NCBI GenBank assembly: GCA_002710785.1
Contig: PAMC01000010.1
Location: 41,754-50,063 of the forward strand
Length of the DNA stretch: 8,310 nt
Origin: a bacterium
GTDB taxonomy: Bacteria > Patescibacteriota > Minisyncoccia > Phycocordibacterales > UBA918
Reading direction: 5' to 3'
Both the position numbers and the translations under genes were made by a program. The notes under the pieces are model-generated. The model made no database searches. It worked only from the letters and a program-made list of their open reading frames with translations, and was not told where the DNA came from. Positions 1 to 6,315 of this stretch are shown in pieces. Position 1 is the stretch's first letter. Each line of letters opens with the position of its first letter.

Positions 1-30
1 AAACCAAGAAAAGAGACCTAGTGTTAACTG

Positions 31-39
31 TGCTAGTAT
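31..39 (+). promoter_or_regulatory. Extended -10 promoter, leaderless start of the gene at 46
   Basis: TGC at 31-33 followed by the hexamer TAGTAT at 34-39 matches the extended -10 form TGnTAnnnT. The hexamer ends 6 nt before the ATG at 46, so transcription would begin at about the A of the start codon. There is no TTGACA-like -35 at 16-18 bp upstream and no Shine-Dalgarno sequence in 1-45. The same arrangement recurs before four other genes here, which raises confidence. Function is inferred from sequence only. Confidence 0.6.
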
Positions 40-45
40 TGCTGT

Positions 46-954
46 ATGTCACATGCCGAACCGATGGTGCAGCCAGACTTCATTGCGATGGTTGATGAGA
101 AGTACTCGCTCCCACTCTTTACCTCAATTAAACAGTCGCTCAAGTACTACCCTCATAGCCACTTCTACGTCTACGACTGCGGCCTAGAGCAAAGCACTGT
201 GGCGGAGCTGACCGTTATCTCTCCACAGGTGCACGTCATCCAGTGGACGCTTGAGTACCTGCCCATCACGGTTGGCTACGACCGAGCGTTTGTGCGCATG
301 AAGGCGCTTGGGATGTTGCGTGACGTTGTCAAAAGCTACTTCACCGGCACTTTTGTTAATAAGAGCCTGCGGAGTTTTGAGCGCCAACAGCGGTTTGAAG
401 TGGTTATTCAAAACAAACTGCGCGTCATGCAACACCACAACGAAACGGTTGGTCGACCGTTTATCTTTATCGATGCTGATGCCTTCTTAATTGACCGGAT
501 TGATGAGTTGCTCGACGGTAGCTACGACGTCGGTTTTACGGTGCGCCCCAAAACAAAACATTCCTATGCCTACAACCGCTGTGCGCTTTTGTTTGCTGGC
601 ATTATGTGGTTTATGGGCAATCAAAAAACCAACCAAATCTTTTTTGACCAGTGGTTTAGTGAAGCTCGTCAGTGCACTGAGCTCTGGAGCGAGCAAACCA
701 GTCTTGCCCGCTGGCTCCATCGTCTACAACCAGACATTTTTGACACCATTGGTGCCACCCACACTATTACCATACACAACACACCAGTACGCATTCGCAC
801 CCTCGACGCAGACGTCTACAACAATACGCACATCGACGAGTACGAAAAAACCGCCGTGCCTGAGAACGTAAAAGTCTTACACTTTAAAAATAACCGCTTC
901 ACCACACCGCAGTTTGCAACCATCGCCAAGCAGCTCAATATCGAAACGCGTTAG
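46..954 (+). CDS. GT-A fold glycosyltransferase with DxD motif
   Basis: A 302-residue protein that probably transfers a sugar from a nucleotide-sugar donor to a cell-surface glycan in the cytoplasm. The N-terminus (residues 8-60) reads like the Rossmann-like half of a GT-A enzyme: a strand (DFIAMVDEKY), a helix with SIKQSLKYYP, then HFYVYDCGL. FIFIDADAF at about 139-147 has the D143-A-D145 metal and nucleotide-sugar binding motif of GT8-like and related families. Further on, WSEQTSLARWL (about residues 208-218) resembles the conserved D/EQT segment of nucleotide-diphospho-sugar transferases. No signal peptide or membrane segment is visible. The ATG at 46 is chosen because a -10 hexamer sits exactly 6 nt upstream; the ATG at 64 is a less supported alternative. 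Its TAG stop overlaps the TAA of the convergent gene in the shared TTAG at 951-954. Donor and acceptor are unknown. The family call is good; the exact GT family is not certain. Confidence 0.85.
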   Translation: MSHAEPMVQPDFIAMVDEKYSLPLFTSIKQSLKYYPHSHFYVYDCGLEQSTVAELTVISPQVHVIQWTLEYLPITVGYDRAFVRMKALGMLRDVVKSYFTGTFVNKSLRSFERQQRFEVVIQNKLRVMQHHNETVGRPFIFIDADAFLIDRIDELLDGSYDVGFTVRPKTKHSYAYNRCALLFAGIMWFMGNQKTNQIFFDQWFSEARQCTELWSEQTSLARWLHRLQPDIFDTIGATHTITIHNTPVRIRTLDADVYNNTHIDEYEKTAVPENVKVLHFKNNRFTTPQFATIAKQLNIETR

Positions 955-1994
955 GCTACTGCTCTAAGCGCAGCCACGAGCTGTTGTCCGTGGTTGTTTG
1001 GATTGTAATAAGTGGTAAATAGCTCGCGACCAGCTTGGGCAATTTGTTGTCGATCAGATGCATGCGCGAGGTAATGCTCGACCTTCTCCACCAGCTCAGC
1101 GGTTGTTTCGTAGGCTGCGTAGTGCTTATCTTCCAGCAGCGGCATTGGTAACTCCAGCTCGCGAATCGACGCGTAACTCAACATAAACGACCCGAGGTAG
1201 AGAAGCTCTTGGTGTCGAAAGGTGTAGGGGCCAATGCCGTCAATAGCAAGGTTAATGCACGCGGCACACAGCGCTCGCTCGTAAGCGCGACCAACCAAAC
1301 GTGGTCCGGCCAGTGAGTCAGTAAGCGGCTCACGTTTGTACGGGTTGGGCTGCAAACCACCAATGGTCGAAACCTCGAGGTTCTGTACAGCCTGCCAAGC
1401 GTCTTGGCGCAGCGTATGGGTGTAGGCCACAGCACCAGAGAAGCCAACATCAAACTGCTGCGTCTGTGCCACACACGGCATGGCCTGGCGTTGCAGGACG
1501 CAGTACGCGCGCGAGCGTGCCGTTGGCCTAGGGAGTGTCACAAACGGGCAGCTGATCATCGTCGGGACAATTTTTTGCTGCTCAGCTGAACTGAGCCCGT
1601 AGCGCGCTCGGTCGCGAAACGGCTCACGTTTGTACAGCACATCACAGACTGCTGCCAACTCACGTGGCACCATGTAGCTGGCTTTAGCGGTACCGACAAA
1701 TACTGCTTTGGGTACATCCACCGCAACCAGGGCACCGCTGAGCGCGGCACTGCGCGCCGCCTCGGAGGCAAACGTGGCACACTTGAGGTTAACCACCAGG
1801 GCATCAAACTGATTAGCCAGCGTAGGACGTTTAACAAACGTGCCCCAAGTCACTTCGCGGACTGTCGCAGCAGCGTAGAGTGACGCCTCAAAAAAGCCAT
1901 CCTGTTCGCCAAACAGCAACTGGCGCTGCTGACGCTTCAGCCAGGGACGGATCAATCCTTTTCCGTTGTTACGACCGACGTAGAGAATTCGCAT
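951..1994 (-). CDS. CgeB-like GT-B glycosyltransferase
   Basis: A 347-residue protein resembling the CgeB/YkvP-type glycosyltransferases (C-terminal half similar to Glyco_trans_1_2). It starts with MRILYVGRNN, the first strand of a GT-B Rossmann domain. CDVLYKREPFRDRARYG at about residues 117-133 recalls the KRE segment typical of this family. FDVGFSGAV at 181-189 opens the second Rossmann domain. PYTFRHQELLYLGSF (256-270) and the C-terminal stretch YETTAELVEKVEHYLAH with TTYYNPNNHG match the usual family ending. It probably transfers a sugar to a surface glycan in the cytoplasm; substrates cannot be read from sequence. The gene is alone on its strand, convergent with the gene at 46 (stops overlap 4 bp) and divergent from the GT4 gene at 2043 (48 bp spacer). 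The start is supported by TGCTAGAAT ending 6 nt upstream on the minus strand. No Shine-Dalgarno sequence is visible. Confidence 0.82.
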   Translation of the reverse strand: MRILYVGRNNGKGLIRPWLKRQQRQLLFGEQDGFFEASLYAAATVREVTWGTFVKRPTLANQFDALVVNLKCATFASEAARSAALSGALVAVDVPKAVFVGTAKASYMVPRELAAVCDVLYKREPFRDRARYGLSSAEQQKIVPTMISCPFVTLPRPTARSRAYCVLQRQAMPCVAQTQQFDVGFSGAVAYTHTLRQDAWQAVQNLEVSTIGGLQPNPYKREPLTDSLAGPRLVGRAYERALCAACINLAIDGIGPYTFRHQELLYLGSFMLSYASIRELELPMPLLEDKHYAAYETTAELVEKVEHYLAHASDRQQIAQAGRELFTTYYNPNNHGQQLVAALRAVA

Positions 1995-2000
1995 ACGAGC

Positions 2001-2009
2001 ATTCTAGCA
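2001..2009 (-). promoter_or_regulatory. Extended -10 promoter, leaderless start of the gene at 1994
   Basis: On the minus strand TGC (2009-2007) is followed by TAGAAT (2006-2001). Six bases (GCTCGT) separate the hexamer from the ATG whose A is at 1994. A second TGCTA lies just upstream (2016-2012), so the region reads as two near-tandem copies, but only the proximal one has the right spacing. No -35 hexamer or ribosome binding site is visible. Confidence 0.6.
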
Positions 2010-2027
2010 CTTAGCAATAGCTTACTG

Positions 2028-2033
2028 TACTAT
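2028..2033 (+). promoter_or_regulatory. Possible -10 promoter for the GT4 gene at 2043
   Basis: TACTAT at 2028-2033 directly follows TG and ends 9 nt before the ATG at 2043. The overlapping TATACG at 2031-2036 has the 6-nt spacing seen at other genes here but a poorer hexamer. Either would give an mRNA leader of zero to a few bases. No Shine-Dalgarno sequence is present. This is the least regular of the transcript-initial promoters in the window and shares a 48-bp spacer with the divergent promoter for the gene at 1994. Confidence 0.4.
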
Positions 2034-2042
2034 ACGATAACT

Positions 2043-3182
2043 ATGCGCATCCTCTTTGTGTTACCACGTCTACACCCCAACCAGCACGCCTGGTGCCAGG
2101 CCCTGACTGACGCCGGGCATGAGGTCTGCTACCTCGTGGCCCAACAACAACCAAACGTTGAAGACTACTCGTGCGCGACACCAACCTTGGCTGAGCAACA
2201 ACCGGCACCGTGGTGGTGGCGTTGGCCGGTCAGTGCATACCTCAAACTAACCGCTGGCAAGGTACGGCCCAATCTCATCGCCTGGCCGAAGCGCGCGGCA
2301 CTGGTTGCCTACCTGCGGGCAACCAACCCAGATGTTGTGATTGTGCGCGAAGCCACTCTACCGCTCTCTTTTGCGGTCCTACGCTACTGCCAAGAACACC
2401 AGGTGCCAACCCTGTTGTATACCCAGTATCCACTCGAGGTAACTGACTCCTGGACCATCCGCCTACTCCGCTGGTGGGGACTGGCTCCGGCTGTCCGTAT
2501 TACTCCCAATCGACTCAATCGTGAGCATACTGAGCAGATTGCCACCAACACCCACTACGTACCGCTGGTGAGTGATTGGCCGGTCATACCTATCCGTCGC
2601 AGCAATCCATCTTCACCAATCAATATACTCTGTGTTGCTAAGTACGCCTCCCGCCGCAAACGCCACGGCGATCTTATTCGAGCACTCAGCCAACTTCCTA
2701 ACCAAGAGCGCTACCACCTCACCTTCATAGGCAATGGCAAAGATGCGCGGCCAGCCTACTGGGATCAGCTCCACGCACTGGCACGTACCTGTGGCGTCGC
2801 GGCGCAGATTACCTGGCTCGAAGATATTGACCCCACTCAGGTTGAACAGTACTTCCGGGCGGCAGACGTTTTTGTCTTACCGAGTGCTCACGAAGCGTTT
2901 GCGATTTCACCAATTCAGGCACTTAACTGCGGGGTGCCTGTGATTGTTACGGATACGAGCGGTGGACAGAGTAATGTCACTAATGGCAAAAACGGGTACG
3001 TCATCCCGACCGGTGACGTTGCTGCGCTGGCAGATCGTATTGTTGAGGTAACCAAAAACCCCGCCGTGCGAGAGCAAATGGCAGCGCACGCCCTGGCGTT
3101 TTACGAAGCACACCTGACACCACAGCGCTTCCTGGCACACATCACTCCTCTACTAAAGCGAGTTACTACTCAGCCAGAGTAA
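2043..3182 (+). CDS. GT4-family glycosyltransferase with E-to-Q change in the EX7E motif
   Basis: A 379-residue GT-B retaining-type glycosyltransferase. The N-terminal domain opens with MRILFVLPRL and ALTDAGHEV (strand and helix typical of GT4). The C-terminal domain starts near NILCVAKYASRRKRHGDLIRAL (about 194-215), where basic residues R204/K206 occupy the phosphate-binding position. ITWLEDIDPTQVEQYFRAADVFVLPS precedes the signature SAHEAFAISPIQALNCGVPV, and SGGQSNVTNGKNGYVIPTGD follows, a normal GT4 ending. The conserved EX7E pair reads E284 to Q292 (codon CAG at 2916-2918), so the second glutamate, which in this family usually contacts the donor ribose, is a glutamine. A tryptophan-rich patch (W57-W59, W61) in the N-terminal domain could lie at the membrane surface. 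The 3' end overlaps the convergent methyltransferase gene by 17 bp. Likely role: cytoplasmic sugar transfer in surface glycan assembly; substrate unknown. Confidence 0.9.
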   Translation: MRILFVLPRLHPNQHAWCQALTDAGHEVCYLVAQQQPNVEDYSCATPTLAEQQPAPWWWRWPVSAYLKLTAGKVRPNLIAWPKRAALVAYLRATNPDVVIVREATLPLSFAVLRYCQEHQVPTLLYTQYPLEVTDSWTIRLLRWWGLAPAVRITPNRLNREHTEQIATNTHYVPLVSDWPVIPIRRSNPSSPINILCVAKYASRRKRHGDLIRALSQLPNQERYHLTFIGNGKDARPAYWDQLHALARTCGVAAQITWLEDIDPTQVEQYFRAADVFVLPSAHEAFAISPIQALNCGVPVIVTDTSGGQSNVTNGKNGYVIPTGDVAALADRIVEVTKNPAVREQMAAHALAFYEAHLTPQRFLAHITPLLKRVTTQPE

Positions 3183-3903
3183 AGACGGTGATGTAGCTTT
3201 CAATTAAGCGGTGTTTGGCGGCTGGAGCCAGCGGCTCTGTATACCACTGTTTAAAAAAGTACTCTGCTACCTCGCTCGTAAGCCGGCTCATGAGTGGGAT
3301 ACGAACCACCACTGGGTACGACGAAATATCGGTAAAACCATGTTCACGCAGCGACTGATGCATCGTCTCGATTGTCAGCTGCCCTTGGTGCGTGGCCTTT
3401 TTCGACTTGCGAATGCCGTGGTAGGGGTTTTTGGTGATGACTACACCGGTACTACCTGGTTTCAGGAGGGTTTTAAGCTGCGCAAAAAAAGCTGGTTTAT
3501 CATCGAGGTACTCAATCGCCCGCGAAGAGAAGAAAATATCAAACCGTTCAGCTGATTCAAACTGAGCAATGTCACTTAAAGTGTAGGTAACGTTGGGGAG
3601 CGTTCGCATCTCAAGGGTAAACTGCTCACGCATGGCTTCCGAGATATCGACCAACTGATACGTAGCGGTCGGGTTGTGTCGGTACAAGAGACGAGTCCAA
3701 GTACCCGGACCGGGCCCCAGCTCTAAACACCGTGTGTAACGAAGTGGCTGCAGGTGGTGTTTTATTGCCTGGTACGTCATGGCGTACTCAGCACGGTTGC
3801 GGGCGCGAATAAACCAGCGGTTAAATTCGTAATCATTTTGGTACTTATCGGCCATCGCCTGGTTGTACTGCTCAGCAATTGCGGCGTTCGGTAGCTTACT
3901 CAT
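3166..3903 (-). CDS. Class I SAM-dependent methyltransferase
   Basis: A 245-residue protein with a clear class I methyltransferase core. LELGPGPGTW at residues 60-69 is motif I (the glycine-rich SAM loop). LVDIS with D86 is the acidic residue expected to bind the ribose hydroxyls. SDIAQF around D111 fits motif III, FDIFFSSRAIEYLDD at 121-135 motif IV, and LLKPGSTGVVITKNPYHG (146 onward) motif V/VI. The C-terminal about 70 residues are family-specific and likely shape the acceptor site. The acceptor cannot be predicted; methylation of a sugar or lipid-linked glycan is inferred from the neighbouring glycosyltransferases. It is a single-gene unit, convergent with the GT4 gene (17-bp overlap) and divergent from the P-loop gene (53-bp spacer). 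The start has TATACT exactly 6 nt upstream. GGTGGC abuts the ATG but is too close to work as a Shine-Dalgarno site. Confidence 0.88.
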   Translation of the reverse strand: MSKLPNAAIAEQYNQAMADKYQNDYEFNRWFIRARNRAEYAMTYQAIKHHLQPLRYTRCLELGPGPGTWTRLLYRHNPTATYQLVDISEAMREQFTLEMRTLPNVTYTLSDIAQFESAERFDIFFSSRAIEYLDDKPAFFAQLKTLLKPGSTGVVITKNPYHGIRKSKKATHQGQLTIETMHQSLREHGFTDISSYPVVVRIPLMSRLTSEVAEYFFKQWYTEPLAPAAKHRLIESYITVFTLAE

Positions 3904-3909
3904 GCCACC

Positions 3910-3915
3910 AGTATA
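3910..3915 (-). promoter_or_regulatory. -10 promoter, leaderless start of the gene at 3903
   Basis: The minus strand reads TATACT (3915-3910), then six bases (GGTGGC), then ATG at 3903. The hexamer is a strong -10 match and the spacing equals that at 46, 1994, 3957 and 4709. The TGn extension is absent here, and no TTGACA-like -35 is visible 16-18 bp upstream. Confidence 0.55.
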
Positions 3916-3941
3916 ACTAACTATGGCGCAAAAAGGTATTT

Positions 3942-3950
3942 TGCTATTAT
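3942..3950 (+). promoter_or_regulatory. Extended -10 promoter, leaderless start of the gene at 3957
   Basis: TGC at 3942-3944 and TATTAT at 3945-3950 form an extended -10, followed by six bases (CACACT) and the ATG at 3957. No -35 hexamer or Shine-Dalgarno sequence is visible. It faces away from the minus-strand promoter at 3910-3915 within the 53-bp divergent spacer. Confidence 0.65.
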
Positions 3951-3956
3951 CACACT

Positions 3957-4712
3957 ATGCAACAAGGTACGTACATCGAATTAGTCGGACCACCTGGATC
4001 AGGTAAAAGCACGCTGCGTCAGGCGTGGGTAGCTTCTTCTGCGATCGTACTAGACGCCAAACGTGCCGCTTGGTACCAGCTCTGCCACACTGCCAAAGCA
4101 CATCTGCCGTGGTGGATTAAACTTCTACCAGCAAGTATTTCTTACCTATTTCTGAGACACCGATACCAACACTCCCACCTTCGAGCTTGGGGTGAGCGCC
4201 AGTCAGACGAGTACGCTCAACTGCACGAGACAGTACAGCATGTCGTCAATCAGCTTGGGGTTTCAGCCCATCAAAAAAACTTTTTAACGCAACACTTTAT
4301 CCAATCACTGCCGACACTCGTATTAGCCAAAGCGTACGCGCACAAACACCAGGTACTGGTAATTGGCGATGAATTAGGTTTGCAAAACCTGGTGTCACTC
4401 TTTTATGCCCGACCCACACAACACGACCTCTCTTCGCTGCTGCAAGACTACCTCACTCACATCCCCAAACCTGACCAGATCGTACATTGCGATGCATCAC
4501 CTAGTGAGTTATGGCAGCGGGCCAATGCACGGCCGCGCGGACTCCCACAGGCCTACGAAAACTACTCATACGAACAATTTGCAGATGCCGCTCAGCACAT
4601 GCAAGCCGGCATCCAACACATCAAAAACCACGGCCCACTGGCGGCTATCCCCTGGCACGAAGCCCCAGTCGACCAGAACTACCAGCCGTTATTTGCTACA
4701 CTGTCGCCATGA
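3957..4712 (+). CDS. P-loop NTPase, small-molecule-kinase-like
   Basis: A 251-residue protein with a textbook Walker A motif GPPGSGKST at residues 11-19, only ten residues from the N-terminus as in nucleoside monophosphate, dTMP and sugar kinases. VLVIGDE at 133-139 is a plausible Walker B strand with D138/E139. DQIVHCDASPSELWQRANARPRG (about 163-185) resembles the strand plus arginine-rich lid of thymidylate-kinase-like folds. LPWWIKLLPASISYLFLR (about 50-67) is hydrophobic and aromatic and may touch the membrane. It probably phosphorylates a small molecule or glycan, but no known family could be named. Its TGA stop overlaps the ATG of the following methyltransferase gene (ATGA, 4709-4712), so the two are likely translationally coupled and functionally linked. 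The start has TGCTATTAT ending 6 nt upstream. Alternative: a non-kinase ATPase. Confidence 0.8.
   Translation: MQQGTYIELVGPPGSGKSTLRQAWVASSAIVLDAKRAAWYQLCHTAKAHLPWWIKLLPASISYLFLRHRYQHSHLRAWGERQSDEYAQLHETVQHVVNQLGVSAHQKNFLTQHFIQSLPTLVLAKAYAHKHQVLVIGDELGLQNLVSLFYARPTQHDLSSLLQDYLTHIPKPDQIVHCDASPSELWQRANARPRGLPQAYENYSYEQFADAAQHMQAGIQHIKNHGPLAAIPWHEAPVDQNYQPLFATLSP
4694..4702 (+). promoter_or_regulatory. Internal extended -10 promoter for the gene at 4709
   Basis: TGC at 4694-4696 and TACACT at 4697-4702 lie inside the last codons of the P-loop gene and end 6 nt before the ATG at 4709. The spacing and the TGCTA core match the promoters at 46, 1994 and 3957. It could let the methyltransferase be transcribed separately as a leaderless mRNA as well as by read-through from 3957. 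Because it is also constrained as coding sequence, chance is harder to exclude here. Confidence 0.45.
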
Positions 4713-5455
4713 ACGAAAAAGACCAGCTACAGGAAACTCAGTACGACTTCCCCTACCACTTTATTCCGCAAGTACACGAGGGGGCAATTGTGACAAACCA
4801 GCACCTCCAGTGGGCCATGATGTACCTCGGGTACATGCAGACCGTCCGCGACGCAGTCATTGAGTCAGGGGTTACATCAGTGCTCGACGTCGGTTGCGGC
4901 GACGGGCGCTTTGCCTACGAGCTCGAGCAAGTGGACAGTAGCATACGTTACCACGGCATCGACATCTCGGAGCGGGCCTTACACTTTGCTCGTGGTTTTA
5001 CGACTCGTAGCACCTTTGCGGTCTTTGATATTATCGAGCAACCCTACCCCGAACTGTACGACGCTATCACCTATATCGAAACGATTGAGCACATTGAGCC
5101 CACCCGCATTAAACCGATGGTTGCCAACATGGCCGCCTCCCTCAAACCTAACGGGCTGCTCTTCCTCACCACCCCCACCACTAACGTACCAACACACCAA
5201 AAGCACTACCAGCACTTTACCCGGGAGATGATCGAGGAGTATCTGGGAGAGCACTTTACCATTACGAGCGTACGATACCTCAACGTCGAGTCAGTACTTG
5301 CTAAAACGCTCGCTCGCCTACTCGTCAATCGGCTTCTCATCGTCCAGCCGGCCTGGTGGCGGCGCTTGATATTTGAGCTCTACCAACGCTACTGCTTAGT
5401 GGGAACAGAAAAAACTGGTTCGCGAATTTTTGTGACCGCCCGTAAGCAGGCTTAG
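4709..5455 (+). CDS. Class I SAM-dependent methyltransferase, glycan-locus type
   Basis: A 248-residue protein with SVLDVGCGDG (57-66, motif I), YHGIDIS with acidic D85, YIETIEHIEP (122-131, motif IV region) and LKPNGLLFLTTP (145-156). The segment PTHQKHYQHFTREMIEEYL (161-179), with H163, H166 and H169, matches the histidine-rich stretch before FT/S-x-E common in UbiG-like methyltransferases of O-antigen and polysaccharide loci. It probably O-methylates a sugar or the end of a glycan; the acceptor is unknown. The ATG at 4709 overlaps the upstream TGA by the ATGA pattern and has a -10 element 6 nt away. An upstream open frame to 4511 exists, but its extra 66 residues look non-homologous and would overlap the P-loop gene by about 200 bp. 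The stop TAG shares TTAG (5452-5455) with the convergent sulfotransferase gene. Confidence 0.9.
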   Translation: MNEKDQLQETQYDFPYHFIPQVHEGAIVTNQHLQWAMMYLGYMQTVRDAVIESGVTSVLDVGCGDGRFAYELEQVDSSIRYHGIDISERALHFARGFTTRSTFAVFDIIEQPYPELYDAITYIETIEHIEPTRIKPMVANMAASLKPNGLLFLTTPTTNVPTHQKHYQHFTREMIEEYLGEHFTITSVRYLNVESVLAKTLARLLVNRLLIVQPAWWRRLIFELYQRYCLVGTEKTGSRIFVTARKQA

Positions 5456-6315
5456 ACCAACCAATTAAGTGGGGCTAGGAGTATTCGCCACACCCGTGGC
5501 AGTTCAGTGCGCCACTGTTCATTACGAAAAAAGCCGGTAAAGGTCGACTGGCGGCGTTGGTTACCCGAAAATCGATACGATGGGGTGGTATTGATACGCT
5601 CGGCAAGTATCGAGAGGTCGATTGTAAGACCCGTCATGTTTTGAATCTGACCTAAAACCCGCTCCGGATCGGCTACTAAATCCTCGTACTGAACTCGTAG
5701 ACGTTTATCTGCTGGAAAGTGCTTGCCGATGTACCGGCGCAAGCCGAGGTTGGTTAAGAGCCAAGTCCAGACGGCGCGTACACGAGAGACTTTTGTGGTT
5801 TGCTTTTGGTGGGAGTAGACCACCCCACGCACATCACGGACGAGATGAATCACAAATACATCGAGATCGGTCCGTTCGTTAAGCTCAATCACCCGGTATA
5901 GCGGCTTAGAGGAATCGATAAGGTACTGGACGGGCTGGTTTGTTACAGTGGCCGCTTGAGCCTGCACATCGGCATAGAGTTTTTCGTTTTGGTAGCGGTG
6001 GGGTACCCGCCAGGCGTTACCAGTCATCATTAAGTACAGTCTCTCCCAGACCGAAAACCGAAAGTGTAAATCTGTCGTTGGTGGCAAATACTCGTTAATG
6101 GCTGTAGCAAATCGCGACCACATGGGAGACTCCTGAGGTGAGTAACCTTGGTCATCACGTCGAGTATCATCTTTTGCAAACCGCTCCAAACTCTTAAGTT
6201 CACCTGAGCCGAAGGCACGCGGACAACTGCCCAGCACCTGATCGAGCAGGGTCGAGCCACTCCGCCAGGAACTGGCAATGTATATAATTTGTAGCGGTTG
6301 CTCAGACGTGTTCAT
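5452..6315 (-). CDS. Sulfotransferase, PAPS-dependent type (distal paralogue)
   Basis: A 287-residue protein that should transfer sulfate from PAPS to a hydroxyl, probably on a glycan. IYIASSWRSGSTLL at 11-24 is the 5'-phosphosulfate binding loop. YLIDSSK (121-127) is the conserved DSSK block of bacterial sulfotransferases. FVIHLVRDVRGVVYS contains R150 and S158, the eight-residue-spaced Arg and Ser of the 3'-phosphate site. RVQYEDLVADP (about 197-207) and YRFSGNQRR (about 247-255) complete the core. It is last in a three-gene minus-strand run. The chosen ATG at 6315 forms ATGA with the upstream TGA and places the PAPS loop at the usual distance from the N-terminus. The in-frame ATG at 6357 would add 14 residues and overlap the upstream gene by 46 bp. 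No -10 element lies 6 nt from the start, consistent with translation coupled to the upstream gene. It is clearly similar to its upstream neighbour. Confidence 0.9.
   Translation of the reverse strand: MNTSEQPLQIIYIASSWRSGSTLLDQVLGSCPRAFGSGELKSLERFAKDDTRRDDQGYSPQESPMWSRFATAINEYLPPTTDLHFRFSVWERLYLMMTGNAWRVPHRYQNEKLYADVQAQAATVTNQPVQYLIDSSKPLYRVIELNERTDLDVFVIHLVRDVRGVVYSHQKQTTKVSRVRAVWTWLLTNLGLRRYIGKHFPADKRLRVQYEDLVADPERVLGQIQNMTGLTIDLSILAERINTTPSYRFSGNQRRQSTFTGFFRNEQWRTELPRVWRILLAPLNWLV

Noticed and set aside
948..971. Imperfect stem GCGTTAG/CTAAGCGC spanning the convergent stops
   Set aside because: It contains a bulge, has a 9-nt loop and no U-tract on either strand, so a bidirectional terminator is not supported.
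972..995. Hairpin (CCACG/CGTGG stem, 10-nt loop) with a T-rich tail on the plus strand after the first gene
   Set aside because: The core stem is only 5 bp, the loop is long and the tail is interrupted by G; it lies in coding sequence and cannot be told from chance.
1178..1474. Open frame of 98 codons on the minus strand inside the CgeB-like gene
   Set aside because: It is out of frame with a well-supported gene, shows no recognisable domain, and is typical of spurious frames. The same applies to frames at 491-871 (+), 1556-1837 (-), 4860-5231 (+) and 6776-7132 (-).
3225..3237. Short inverted repeat GAGCC-AGC-GGCTC downstream of the GT4 stop
   Set aside because: A 5-bp stem with a 3-nt loop and no U-tract, inside the methyltransferase coding sequence.
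4511..4708. Longer reading frame extending the second methyltransferase upstream by 66 residues
   Set aside because: The added residues are low-complexity Arg/Thr/Pro-rich, unlike a methyltransferase N-terminus, and overlap the P-loop gene; the ATGA start at 4709 is better supported.
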